In this document: positions 9,543 through 17,526 of the stretch, one piece after another
How the letters are laid out: every line of letters starts with the position of its first letter
Position numbering within the stretch: the stretch's first letter is position 1
Notes under the pieces: model-generated
The model's input: only the letters and a program-made list of their open reading frames with translations
Databases searched by the model: none
What the model was told of the DNA's origin: nothing
Source: Malikia sp.
Lineage (GTDB): Bacteria; Pseudomonadota; Gammaproteobacteria; Burkholderiales; Burkholderiaceae_C
Reading direction: 5' to 3'
Assembly: GCF_028687635.1 (NCBI RefSeq)
Contig: NZ_JAQTZS010000002.1
Coordinates: 1-64,000, forward strand
DNA length: 64,000 nt
Made by a program: the position numbers and the translations under genes

Positions 9543-11246
9543 ATGACCCTCCAGCTCTGCGTTGCGCAGCTCAATTTCGTCGTCGGCGACCTGGCCGGCA
9601 ACGCGCAAAAAATCGTCGATGCCGCCCGCCAGGCCCATGCCGCTGGCGCCAGCCTGCTGCTGACGCCCGAGCTCGCCCTGTGCGGCTACGCGGCCGAGGA
9701 CCTCTACCTGCGCCCGGCCTTCATCGCCGCCTGCGATGATGCCCTGCAAACCGTGGCCCGCGAGACAGCGGGGCTTTGCGGCCTGCATATCGTGGTCGGC
9801 CACCCGGCGCCGGCACCGGGCGGCGAGCGTGGCCGCAGCGTCTCGCGCGCGCCCTGCCTGAACGCCGCCAGCGTGCTGTTCGAGGGCCAGGTCACGCAGC
9901 GCCACGCCAAGCGCGAGCTGCCCAACTACCAGGTGTTCGACGAGCGGCGCTACTTCGTGCCGGGCGACGCGCCCTGCGTGTTCGAGGTCGCCGGCGCCAA
10001 CGGCCAGAAGGTCAAGGTCGGCCTGCTGATTTGCGAGGACGCCTGGTTCGAGGCCCCGGCTGCCGATGCCAAGGCCGCCGGCGCCGAGCTGCTGGCGGTG
10101 ATCAACGCCTCGCCCTTCCACGCCGGCAAGGGCGACGAGCGCGAGCAGGCCATGCGCCTGCGCGTGCTGGCCACCGGCCTGCCGCTGGTCTATGCCCATC
10201 TGGTCGGCGGCCAGGACGAGATCGTGTTCGAGGGCCGCAGCTTCGCGCTTGACCGCGATGGCGCGCTGGCCGCGCGCGCGCCGAGTTTCGCCGAGGACCT
10301 GTTCGCCGTCACGCTGCAGTCGCCGGCCGAGGCCGCGCTCAGCCCGTCGCGCTTCGGCGTCGTCGGCCCGATCGCGCCCGAGCAATCGCTTGAGGCCGAC
10401 CTGTGGCACGCGCTGGTGCTCGGCGTGCGCGACTATGTCGGCAAGAACGGCTTTCCCGGCGCGCTGCTGGGGCTGTCGGGCGGCATCGACTCGGCGCTGG
10501 TGCTGGCGATCGCGGTCGACGCGCTGGGCGCCGACAAGTTGCGCGCGGTCATGATGCCCTCGCCCTACACGGCCGACATCTCCTGGATCGACGCGCGCGA
10601 CATGGCCGAACGGCTGGGCGTGCGCTACGACGAGATCGCGATCGCCCCGCAGTTCGATGCCTTCCTGGGCTCGCTCGATCCGCTGTTCGAAGGCCGCCCC
10701 TTCGACACCACCGAGGAGAACATCCAGGCCCGCATTCGCGGCACCCTGCTGATGGCGCTGTCCAACAAGTTCGGCTCCATCGTGCTGACCACCGGCAACA
10801 AGAGCGAGATGGCGACCGGCTACTGCACGCTCTACGGCGACATGGCCGGCGGCTTCGCGGTGATCAAGGACGTGGTCAAGACCATGGTCTTCAGGCTGGC
10901 CTGGTGGCGCAACGCCAACGACCCCTACGGCACCGGCGCCAACCCGATCCCCGAACGCATCATCACGCGCCCGCCCAGCGCCGAGCTGCGCCCGGACCAG
11001 AAGGACCAGGACAGCCTGCCGCCCTACGAGGTGCTCGATGCCATCGTCGAACGCTACATGGAGGAGGACCAGTCCCCGGCCGAGATCGTCGCCGCCGGCT
11101 ATCCCGCCGCGGCGGTCGAGCAGGTGGTGCGCCTGATCCGCTTCAACGAGTACAAGCGCCGTCAGTCGCCGGTCGGCATCCGCGTCACCCACCGCAGCTT
11201 CGGCAAGGACTGGCGCTACCCCAACACCAACAAGTACCGCGCCTGA
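9543..11246 (+). CDS. nadE: Glutamine-dependent NAD+ synthetase
   Basis: 567 residues, the usual length of the two-domain enzyme that converts deamido-NAD+ to NAD+ with ATP and glutamine in the cytoplasm. The N-terminal nitrilase-type glutaminase shows the Glu-Lys-Cys triad at about E43 (TPELALCGY), K123 (HAKRELPNY) and C164 (LLICEDAWF). The C-terminal synthetase has the ATP pyrophosphatase loop SGGIDS at 312-317, and later TTGNKSEMATGY and KDQDSLPPYEVLD. ATG at 9543 begins MTLQLCVAQLNF, as expected. It is followed after 84 bp by a PII gene, a pairing seen in other betaproteobacteria. Confidence 0.97.
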   Translation: MTLQLCVAQLNFVVGDLAGNAQKIVDAARQAHAAGASLLLTPELALCGYAAEDLYLRPAFIAACDDALQTVARETAGLCGLHIVVGHPAPAPGGERGRSVSRAPCLNAASVLFEGQVTQRHAKRELPNYQVFDERRYFVPGDAPCVFEVAGANGQKVKVGLLICEDAWFEAPAADAKAAGAELLAVINASPFHAGKGDEREQAMRLRVLATGLPLVYAHLVGGQDEIVFEGRSFALDRDGALAARAPSFAEDLFAVTLQSPAEAALSPSRFGVVGPIAPEQSLEADLWHALVLGVRDYVGKNGFPGALLGLSGGIDSALVLAIAVDALGADKLRAVMMPSPYTADISWIDARDMAERLGVRYDEIAIAPQFDAFLGSLDPLFEGRPFDTTEENIQARIRGTLLMALSNKFGSIVLTTGNKSEMATGYCTLYGDMAGGFAVIKDVVKTMVFRLAWWRNANDPYGTGANPIPERIITRPPSAELRPDQKDQDSLPPYEVLDAIVERYMEEDQSPAEIVAAGYPAAAVEQVVRLIRFNEYKRRQSPVGIRVTHRSFGKDWRYPNTNKYRA

Positions 11247-11282
11247 GCTTCAGCCCGGCCGGGAGGCCGACCGGGAGCGTGA

Positions 11283-11669
<387 letters not shown>

Positions 11670-12287
11670 TCAGACCTGTTCGAGACAGGCCGGCGACCCG
11701 ATCCGGGCCGCCAGTGCCAGCGCGGGCAGCAACTCGCTGGCGCGGTCGCTCACGCGCAGCAGGTCCATCTGCCAGTCGCCCATGAAACCGGCCTGCACGC
11801 TCGACCGCAGGAAGGCCAGCAGGCCGTCGTAGTAGCCGCCCGCGTTGAGCAGCCCGATCGGCTTGTCGTGGTAGCCGAGCTGGCGCCAGGTCCAGACCTC
11901 GAACAGTTCCTCGAAAGTGCCGATGCCGCCGGGCAGGGCCAGGAAGGCGTCGGCGCGCTCGGCCATCAGGTGCTTGCGCTGGTGCATGTTGGCCACCACA
12001 TGCAGTTCGGTGCAGCCGCCGTGCGCCGCCTCCAGCTCGACCAGCGCCTGCGGGATCACGCCGGTCACATGCGCGCCGGCTTGCAGCGCCGCGTCCGCGA
12101 CCACGCCCATCAGGCCGTGGTGGCCGCCGCCGTAGACCAGCCGCGCGCCGCTCTCGCCGATCCAGCGGCCGACCTCGCGCGCCAGCGCCGCGTGCGCCGG
12201 GTCCCGGCCGGGGCGCGAGCCGCAGTAGACGCAGAGGGTGAAGGGGACTTTATCCTGGTTCGATCTGGTTTCCATGCCTGACATCAT
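11670..12287 (-). CDS. LOG-family protein (cytokinin-riboside-monophosphate phosphoribohydrolase-like)
   Basis: 205 residues. The LOG/'lysine decarboxylase-like' Rossmann fold is marked by CVYCGSRPG at about 19-27, VYGGGHHGLMG at 51-61 and the signature PGGIGTFEE at 119-127, followed by WRQLGYHDKP. Family members release the base from nucleoside 5'-monophosphates; true lysine decarboxylase activity is a historical misnomer. The ATG at 12287 overlaps the dgkA stop as ATGA, suggesting translational coupling; ATG at 12275 is an alternative. Confidence 0.9.
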   Translation of the reverse strand: MMSGMETRSNQDKVPFTLCVYCGSRPGRDPAHAALAREVGRWIGESGARLVYGGGHHGLMGVVADAALQAGAHVTGVIPQALVELEAAHGGCTELHVVANMHQRKHLMAERADAFLALPGGIGTFEELFEVWTWRQLGYHDKPIGLLNAGGYYDGLLAFLRSSVQAGFMGDWQMDLLRVSDRASELLPALALAARIGSPACLEQV

Positions 12288-12694
12288 GCCAGCAGTTGGT
12301 GACACAGCGCCGCGATCCAGACCCCGGCGCACAGCAGCAGGCTCAGCAGCACGGCGGCGCTGCCCATGTCCTTGGCGCGCTTGGACAGCGCGTGCCACTC
12401 CGGGCCGATGCGGTCGATCGCGGTCTCGATGCCGCTGTTGAGCAGCTCGACCACCATGACCAGCACCACGGCGCCGATCAGCAGGCTGGTTTCGACCCAG
12501 CCGCGGCCCAGCCAGACCGCCGCCGGCAGCATGAGGAGCGCCGCGATCGCTTCCTGGCGGAAGGCCGTTTCCTGCCAGCCCGCGCGCAGGCCCGCGAGCG
12601 AATAGCCCAGCGCATGGCGTAACCGAGCCAGACCGTGGCGCCGCTTTTGCGCCTGCGGTGATTCGCGTCGCTCGGGGGTCGCCTGGGTGTTCAT
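12284..12694 (-). CDS. dgkA: Diacylglycerol kinase (prokaryotic, membrane-embedded)
   Basis: 136 residues with three predicted membrane helices (about 50-62, 69-85, 113-131). The family signature VELLNSGIE at 82-90 and DRIGPEWHALSKRAKDMGSAAV (conserved Glu, Asn, Lys and Asp) is present. The enzyme phosphorylates diacylglycerol left over from membrane-derived oligosaccharide or lipid modification. The N-terminus carries about 35 extra polar residues. The LOG-family gene follows with an ATGA overlap. Confidence 0.94.
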   Translation of the reverse strand: MNTQATPERRESPQAQKRRHGLARLRHALGYSLAGLRAGWQETAFRQEAIAALLMLPAAVWLGRGWVETSLLIGAVVLVMVVELLNSGIETAIDRIGPEWHALSKRAKDMGSAAVLLSLLLCAGVWIAALCHQLLA

Positions 12695-12722
12695 GAGGCG
12701 TTAACCTCCCAAGCCTCGGCCT

Positions 12723-13295
12723 TTAGGCCGGGGTGGTTGACCGTTGCCTTGTCTTGGCTTGCTTGAGCGCCGCGGCCGGATCGACCGGCGCGCAAACCAG
12801 CTCGGTGCCAGCCCAGGCATCGTGCCAGAACTGGCGGCGCGGGTGCAGGAAGGACAATGCCGCCCAGAGCGCCACCCAGGCCAGCGCCAGCCCCAGCAGC
12901 TCGGCGCCCTGCAGCCGCAGCAGCGCGCCGGCGGCCAGCGGCGGCAGCACCCAGATCCAGCTCAGCAGGTAGCGCAGCAGCGCCCGCCCTGTCGTCGGTG
13001 GCCGACCGTCCGGACCCAGCATGCGGATATGCCAGGTCCGCATCGGCAGCGTCTGGCCGTGGCGCCAGCACCACGAGAAGTAGATGCCCAGCACCAGGAA
13101 GATGAACCCCTGCTGCTCGGGGCGATTGTGCAGGGCGTGCCGGGTCTGCGTGACGAGGCCGAACAGCAGGCCGGCGACGAAGACGACGCCAAACAGCAGC
13201 ACGCCCTCGTAGAGCCAGCAGGCCATGCGCCGGCGCAGCGTGGGGGTGGTGGGCAGGGGAGATCCGGGGGAGTGGGGGAGGGCTTGCTTGATCAT
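12723..13295 (-). CDS. RDD-family inner-membrane protein
   Basis: 190 residues. The first helix carries R-R-R-M-A-C-W-L-Y-E-G, the degenerate R-D-D position of this family (here Arg and Glu), and the loop Q-T-L-P-M-R-T-W-H-I-R-M is the other conserved RDD-family block. Hydrophobic helices lie near residues 28-48, 65-80 and 112-150, and FWHDAWAGT is the usual C-terminal signature. Function in the family is generally unknown. Its ATG overlaps the motD stop (13,292-13,295), so it is read through from the motor genes. Confidence 0.85.
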   Translation of the reverse strand: MIKQALPHSPGSPLPTTPTLRRRMACWLYEGVLLFGVVFVAGLLFGLVTQTRHALHNRPEQQGFIFLVLGIYFSWCWRHGQTLPMRTWHIRMLGPDGRPPTTGRALLRYLLSWIWVLPPLAAGALLRLQGAELLGLALAWVALWAALSFLHPRRQFWHDAWAGTELVCAPVDPAAALKQAKTRQRSTTPA

Positions 13296-14032
13296 GGCAC
13301 GGAGGCGCCTGCTGTGGTCGGCGGTGAGGCTGGCAGGATCTGGATCTCGACGCGGCGGTTGCGCAGCCGGCCCTCGGGATCGGCGTTGCTCGCGACCGGC
13401 TGGGTCGCGCCACGGCCGATCGCGACCAGGCGCCGGTCCGCTATGCCCGACTCGACGAACAGCCGCACCACGCTGCTGGCCCGGGCGGCCGACAGCTCCC
13501 AGTTCGACGGGTATTGCGCGGAACGGATATCGAGGGTGTCGGTGTGGCCGACGACCTGGATGGTGTGCTGCGGGTAGGCTTGCAGCACGTCGGCGACGGA
13601 GCGCAAGGCTTGCAGGACCGATGGACTCAGATTGGCCTCGGCCGGTGGGAACAGGATGCCGGCATCGAAATCGATATGGATGGCCTGGGGCAGGTGCCGC
13701 ACCTGGGCCGCCCCTTGCTGCAGCGTGATCGCCAGCCGCTTGGCCAGTTGCTCGGCGATCTGCTGCATCTCGTCCGGCGGGGGCGGGGCGTCGGTTGGCG
13801 CGACGGCGGCGCTCGACGCCTGGCTGTCCGGCTTGGCTGGGGCCTTTCCCTTGCTGGTGGCCTGGTCGAACGATTCCGACAGGTCCTGGTACTGGCCGCC
13901 CTGCAGCGAGAGCGCGTACATCACGACGAAAAAGGCAAACAGCAGCGTGATGAAGTCGGCATAGGACACCAGCCAGCGCTCGGCCGAATCGGTGTCATCG
14001 TCCTGGCGTCGATTCCTGCGGCGTCTCGTCAT
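13292..14032 (-). CDS. motD: Flagellar motor protein MotD (MotB-type stator subunit)
   Basis: 246 residues. A single N-terminal membrane helix (about 24-43) carries the proton-binding Asp26 in SYADFITLLFAFFVVMYAL, followed by a linker rich in Ala/Pro and an OmpA-type peptidoglycan-binding domain (about 130-240) with GHTDTLDIRSAQYPSNWELS and NRRVEIQI. With MotC it forms the stator that couples ion flow to rotation. The placement directly after fliA-motC matches the MotCD arrangement of polar flagellates rather than the motAB-cheAW operon. Confidence 0.95.
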   Translation of the reverse strand: MTRRRRNRRQDDDTDSAERWLVSYADFITLLFAFFVVMYALSLQGGQYQDLSESFDQATSKGKAPAKPDSQASSAAVAPTDAPPPPDEMQQIAEQLAKRLAITLQQGAAQVRHLPQAIHIDFDAGILFPPAEANLSPSVLQALRSVADVLQAYPQHTIQVVGHTDTLDIRSAQYPSNWELSAARASSVVRLFVESGIADRRLVAIGRGATQPVASNADPEGRLRNRRVEIQILPASPPTTAGASVP

Positions 14033-14033
14033 T

Positions 14034-14783
14034 TCAACGGCCCTGTTGCCAGTGGCTGTTCATGCGCTCCTCGATCACGCTGGAGTTCTCGCCCAGCGCG
14101 ATGCTGACGAGCGCCTCGGCCAGCATCGTGCGCTTGATCAGCTCCAGCGCCAGTTGTTTCTTGAGCTTGTTGGCGATCGGCAGACAGACCAGGTTGGCCA
14201 GCCCCACGCCATAGATCGTGGCGACGAAGGCCACCGCGATCCCGCTGCCGAGCATGGCCGGCTCCCCGAGGTTGTCCATCACCCGCATCAATCCCAGCAC
14301 GGCGCCCAGGATGCCGATGGTCGGCGCGTAGCCACCGGCGGCCTCCCAGACCCGGATCGACTGCCGCTCCCACTGCTCATAGCTGTCGATGTCGGTCTCC
14401 AGGATGGAGCGCAGGGTCTCGGGCGTGACGTTATCGACAATCATGCGCATCCCCTTGGCGATGAAGGGGTCGCGTTGGCCGGTCAGGTAGTTTTCGAGCT
14501 GCAGGAAGCCGTCGGCCCGGGCCGTCTTGCTCCAGCCCCGGATGGAGGCGATCAAGGCCTCGTGGAAGGGCGGTTGCGGCGCGAACGCCTTGCCCGCCAG
14601 ACGCAGGCCGCGCCACATCGTGCCGGTGCCGCTTTGCAGCAGCACGGCGCCCAGCGTGCCGCCCAGCACGATCACCATCGCGGCCGGCTGGACCAGCGCG
14701 CTCAACTTGCCACCCTCGACCCATTGGCCGCCCGCGATCGCCACCAACGCCAGCACCAAGCCGGCTAAACTGCCCCAGTCCAT
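14034..14783 (-). CDS. motC: Flagellar motor protein MotC (MotA-type stator subunit)
   Basis: 249 residues, four membrane helices, with the large cytoplasmic loop between helices 2 and 3 holding the charged residues that contact FliG. The conserved Pro of helix 3 is at about residue 154 (GGYAPTIGILGAVLGL) and helix 4 contains GIAVAFVATIYGVGLANL. Start MDWGSLAGLVLALVAI lies inside the 3' end of fliA (19-bp overlap), so it is co-translated with fliA. Shorter than classical MotA (about 290 residues), as expected for MotC. Confidence 0.95.
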   Translation of the reverse strand: MDWGSLAGLVLALVAIAGGQWVEGGKLSALVQPAAMVIVLGGTLGAVLLQSGTGTMWRGLRLAGKAFAPQPPFHEALIASIRGWSKTARADGFLQLENYLTGQRDPFIAKGMRMIVDNVTPETLRSILETDIDSYEQWERQSIRVWEAAGGYAPTIGILGAVLGLMRVMDNLGEPAMLGSGIAVAFVATIYGVGLANLVCLPIANKLKKQLALELIKRTMLAEALVSIALGENSSVIEERMNSHWQQGR

Positions 14784-15502
14784 TCTTGTTTCCTCAGGTG
14801 GTTGCGCAGACGTGCCACCGCCTGGCTGTGTAGTTGCGAGACGCGCGACTCGGTCACACCGAGCACGGCGCCGATTTCCTTCAGATTGAGCTCCTGCTCA
14901 TAGTACAGCCCCATGAGCAGTTTCTCGCGCTCGGGCAGGGCCGCGATGGCCTCGATCAGCGCCGCGCGAAAGCCGTCCTGCAGCAAGGCCTGCAGCGGGT
15001 CTTGCGAGCTGTCCTGGCAATGCCGGTCGAGGAAATGGTCGCTGCTGTCGTCGCCGCCCGACTTGAAGTCGTCGAAATAGACCAGCTGGTGGCCGGCGCC
15101 GTCGCTGAGTTTTTGCTGGTAGTCGGCCAGCGTGAGCTGGAGCTTGGCGGCGATCTCGGCTTCGCTGGGCGCCCGCAGCAGCTCCTGTTGCAGCTCGCTC
15201 AGCGCCGACTCGATCTGACGCATGTTCTGGCGCGCGCTGCGCGGCAGCCAGTCCTGGCTGCGCAGCTCGTCGAGCATGGCACCACGGATGCGCTGCACCG
15301 CATAGGTTTCGAACTGTGCGGTCTGGGTCGCCTCGTAGCGGCTCATGGCATCGAGCAGACCGATCGTGCCGGCCTGGATCAGGTCGTCGACCTCGACGTT
15401 GGCGGGTAGCCTGGCCTTGAGCTGGTAGGCCAGCTTCTTGACCAGCGGGATATGCTCCTGCAGCCAGCTGTTGCTGCCTGTCCTGCCTTTGGCGTTGTAC
15501 AC
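14765..15502 (-). CDS. fliA: Flagellar sigma factor FliA (sigma-28)
   Basis: 245 residues. Sigma region 2 (about 15-85) has HIPLVKKLAYQLKARLP and DDLIQAGTIGLLDAM, region 3 has PRSARQNMRQIESALSEL, and region 4 (about 185-240) has LPEREKLLMGLYYEQE and the helix-turn-helix LKEIGAVLGVTESRVSQLH. It directs RNA polymerase to late flagellar promoters; matching sites are present before flgM, flgK and fliC in this window. It is the fifth gene of the flhB-flhA-flhF-flhG-fliA-motC-motD run. Confidence 0.98.
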   Translation of the reverse strand: MYNAKGRTGSNSWLQEHIPLVKKLAYQLKARLPANVEVDDLIQAGTIGLLDAMSRYEATQTAQFETYAVQRIRGAMLDELRSQDWLPRSARQNMRQIESALSELQQELLRAPSEAEIAAKLQLTLADYQQKLSDGAGHQLVYFDDFKSGGDDSSDHFLDRHCQDSSQDPLQALLQDGFRAALIEAIAALPEREKLLMGLYYEQELNLKEIGAVLGVTESRVSQLHSQAVARLRNHLRKQEWTGAV

Positions 15503-15506
15503 GGCG

Positions 15507-16352
15507 TCAAGCCCTCCGTGCAGCCGCCATGCCAGCAGACGAAAAATCAGGCATGCCCTGGATGCTGCTCATCAGCTGCGTGGCCATCCTGCGGAAGGCG
15601 ACCGAGGCCTCCGCCTGCGGCTGGCTGCTCACGAGCGCGCGCCCCATCGACTCGGCCTGCAGCAGCTGCTCGTCGGCCGGGATGCTGCCCAGCGAGGTCA
15701 GGGTGATCTCCAGATAGCGGCTGGCGGCCTGCGCCATGTTTTGCTGCACCAGCTCGGCCTGCTGCGTCGTGGCGCCGACCACCAGCAGGTAGCACGGGCG
15801 CTTGTCCAGCCTGGCTTGCAGGGCCTTGATCTGGCTGTAGGCCCGCTTGATCGAGGACGCCGCCGTCGAGGTCAGCACGATCACTTCGCTTTGCGCGATC
15901 TCAGGCAGCACGAAGGGGTCGTCCTGTTCGAGTTCGATGTCGATCAGCCAGTAATTGGAGTCGGGCTTGAGCGTGCGCAGCAGCAGCGACAGCATGTCGA
16001 GCTCATCCGCCTGCAGGCTATCCCTCAATGGCATGCGGCTGAGCTGCGCCAGACGAACGCCTGGCGCCTGCTCGCGCAGCGCCAGCTCATGGTTCAGCCC
16101 CTGTTGCGCCACGCTCAGCAAGCAGCTGCCCAGAGCGGGGAAGGCATGGGTGGCGATGCCCGTGCTGGTCTGGCTGGCATCGAGCAGCTGTACCGCGCTG
16201 CCGGCATTGACCAGGGCGGCGGCCAGGTTCAGCAGCACGGCATTCTTGTGCGACGCACTGACGGCCGACAGCACCGCCAGGCGGCGTGGTTGCTGCGCGC
16301 CCAGTATGCGCCGCAGTCCCTCGGCTTGGTCCAGGCCCCGGTTATCCAGCAT
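15507..16352 (-). CDS. flhG: FlhG/FleN-like MinD-family protein with degenerate ATP-binding site
   Basis: 281 residues, in the position where FlhG (MinD-like ATPase controlling flagellar number) always follows flhF; the ATG overlaps flhF by 11 bp. The fold pattern is recognisable: R-R-L-A-V-L-S-A-V near residue 24, LLNLAAALVNAG, the late DIELEQDD, and VVGATTQQ. However, the deviant Walker A expected as K-G-G-x-G-K-(T/S) is replaced by SASHKNAV, and the D-A-D-x-G-x-x-N segment is replaced by LLDASQTSTG. A catalytically inactive paralogue or a divergent subfamily is likely; the role is inferred from context. Confidence 0.82.
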   Translation of the reverse strand: MLDNRGLDQAEGLRRILGAQQPRRLAVLSAVSASHKNAVLLNLAAALVNAGSAVQLLDASQTSTGIATHAFPALGSCLLSVAQQGLNHELALREQAPGVRLAQLSRMPLRDSLQADELDMLSLLLRTLKPDSNYWLIDIELEQDDPFVLPEIAQSEVIVLTSTAASSIKRAYSQIKALQARLDKRPCYLLVVGATTQQAELVQQNMAQAASRYLEITLTSLGSIPADEQLLQAESMGRALVSSQPQAEASVAFRRMATQLMSSIQGMPDFSSAGMAAARRA

Positions 16353-17526
16353 GGTGACCTCGGTTCGATGCTTCGGTGCGGACCGCTTCCGCGGCCATCA
16401 CGGCCGGCAGTTCGCTGTCCTTGTAGCGCGTGGCGCTGGCCGATTTGCGATGCTGGAACGCGCGCGCGACCAGCAGGCTGGCATCGGCCAGTTGCAGGTC
16501 TTCGGGCACGCGCTGGCCGGTCGCCATGTAGCACAGCCGCAGCTTGTGGCGCAGCACGACATCGAGCACATTGCTCAGCGTGGCCGCCTCGTCCATCTTG
16601 GTGATGATGCAGCCGTCCAGGCCCGAGCCGCGATAGGCTTGCACCACCTCGTTGAGCGTCTCGATCGTGCTGGTGCTGCTCAGGCACAGCAGTCGCTTGA
16701 CTGGAACCTTCGTGCCCGAGAGCATGGCGATATGCTCGGCCACCATCTGGTCGCGTTGGCTCATGCCCACGGTATCGATCAGGATCATGTGCTTGCTCTT
16801 GAGGTCTTCCAGCGCGACTTGCAACGCCTGCTCGTTCTTGACCGAGTGCACCATGACACCCAGGATCTGGCCATAGATGCGCAGCTGCTCGTGCGCGCCG
16901 ATCCGGTAGCTGTCCGTGGTGATCAGGGCCAGCTTGCCGGGCCCATGCCGCATCACGCAGCGAGCCGCCAGCTTCGCGGTGGTGGTGGTCTTGCCGACCC
17001 CGGTGGGGCCAATCAGTGCATAGATGCCACCGTCCTTGAGCAGCTCGTCCTCGTTGCCCAGCACGGACAGCTCGCCTATCAGCATCTCCTTGGCCTTGGC
17101 CAGTCCCTGCTCGACGTCCAGCTCGGCCGGGATGTCGTCGGTCAGCTGACGCGCCAGCGTGGCGCTGAAGCCCATGCTGAGCAGTTCCTTGAGGATGCCG
17201 GCCTTGTTCGGGCTGCGCTGTCGCTGGCCACTCCACGCCAGCTGCGTTTCCAGCGCGCCGCGCATGGCGCGGATCTCGTCCATCACCACATTGAGGTCTT
17301 CGCTGGACTGGGGTTCCGCCAGTTTGGTGTCCGCCAGTCTGGGGTCCGCCGCTGTCTCCGGCGCGCCGTCGATGACCGAGAACAGCTCCTGCTCGCTGCA
17401 GGCCAGGATTTCGACGCCATCGTCCACATTGCGGTTGGACATGATCATGGCATCCGGCCCGAGCGCTTCACGCACCAGGCCCAAGGCCTCGCGCGCGGTG
17501 GCGCCGTTAAAACGATGGATCTTCAA
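16342..17526 (-). CDS. flhF: Flagellar biosynthesis GTPase FlhF
   Basis: 394 residues. An N-terminal B domain begins MKIHRFNGATAREAL, followed by an SRP-type NG domain: G1/P-loop GPTGVGKTT at 173-181, TTDSYRIGAHEQL at about 203-215, G3 DTVGMSQRD near 251, and G4 TKMDEA near 312. FlhF places the flagellum at the cell pole and works with FlhG. The ATG overlaps the flhA stop by 4 bp. Confidence 0.97.
   Translation of the reverse strand: MKIHRFNGATAREALGLVREALGPDAMIMSNRNVDDGVEILACSEQELFSVIDGAPETAADPRLADTKLAEPQSSEDLNVVMDEIRAMRGALETQLAWSGQRQRSPNKAGILKELLSMGFSATLARQLTDDIPAELDVEQGLAKAKEMLIGELSVLGNEDELLKDGGIYALIGPTGVGKTTTTAKLAARCVMRHGPGKLALITTDSYRIGAHEQLRIYGQILGVMVHSVKNEQALQVALEDLKSKHMILIDTVGMSQRDQMVAEHIAMLSGTKVPVKRLLCLSSTSTIETLNEVVQAYRGSGLDGCIITKMDEAATLSNVLDVVLRHKLRLCYMATGQRVPEDLQLADASLLVARAFQHRKSASATRYKDSELPAVMAAEAVRTEASNRGHHAG

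Noticed and set aside
9375-11192. Minus-strand open frame of 605 codons
   Set aside because: Antisense to nadE, whose catalytic residues are all present; no recognisable domain on this strand.
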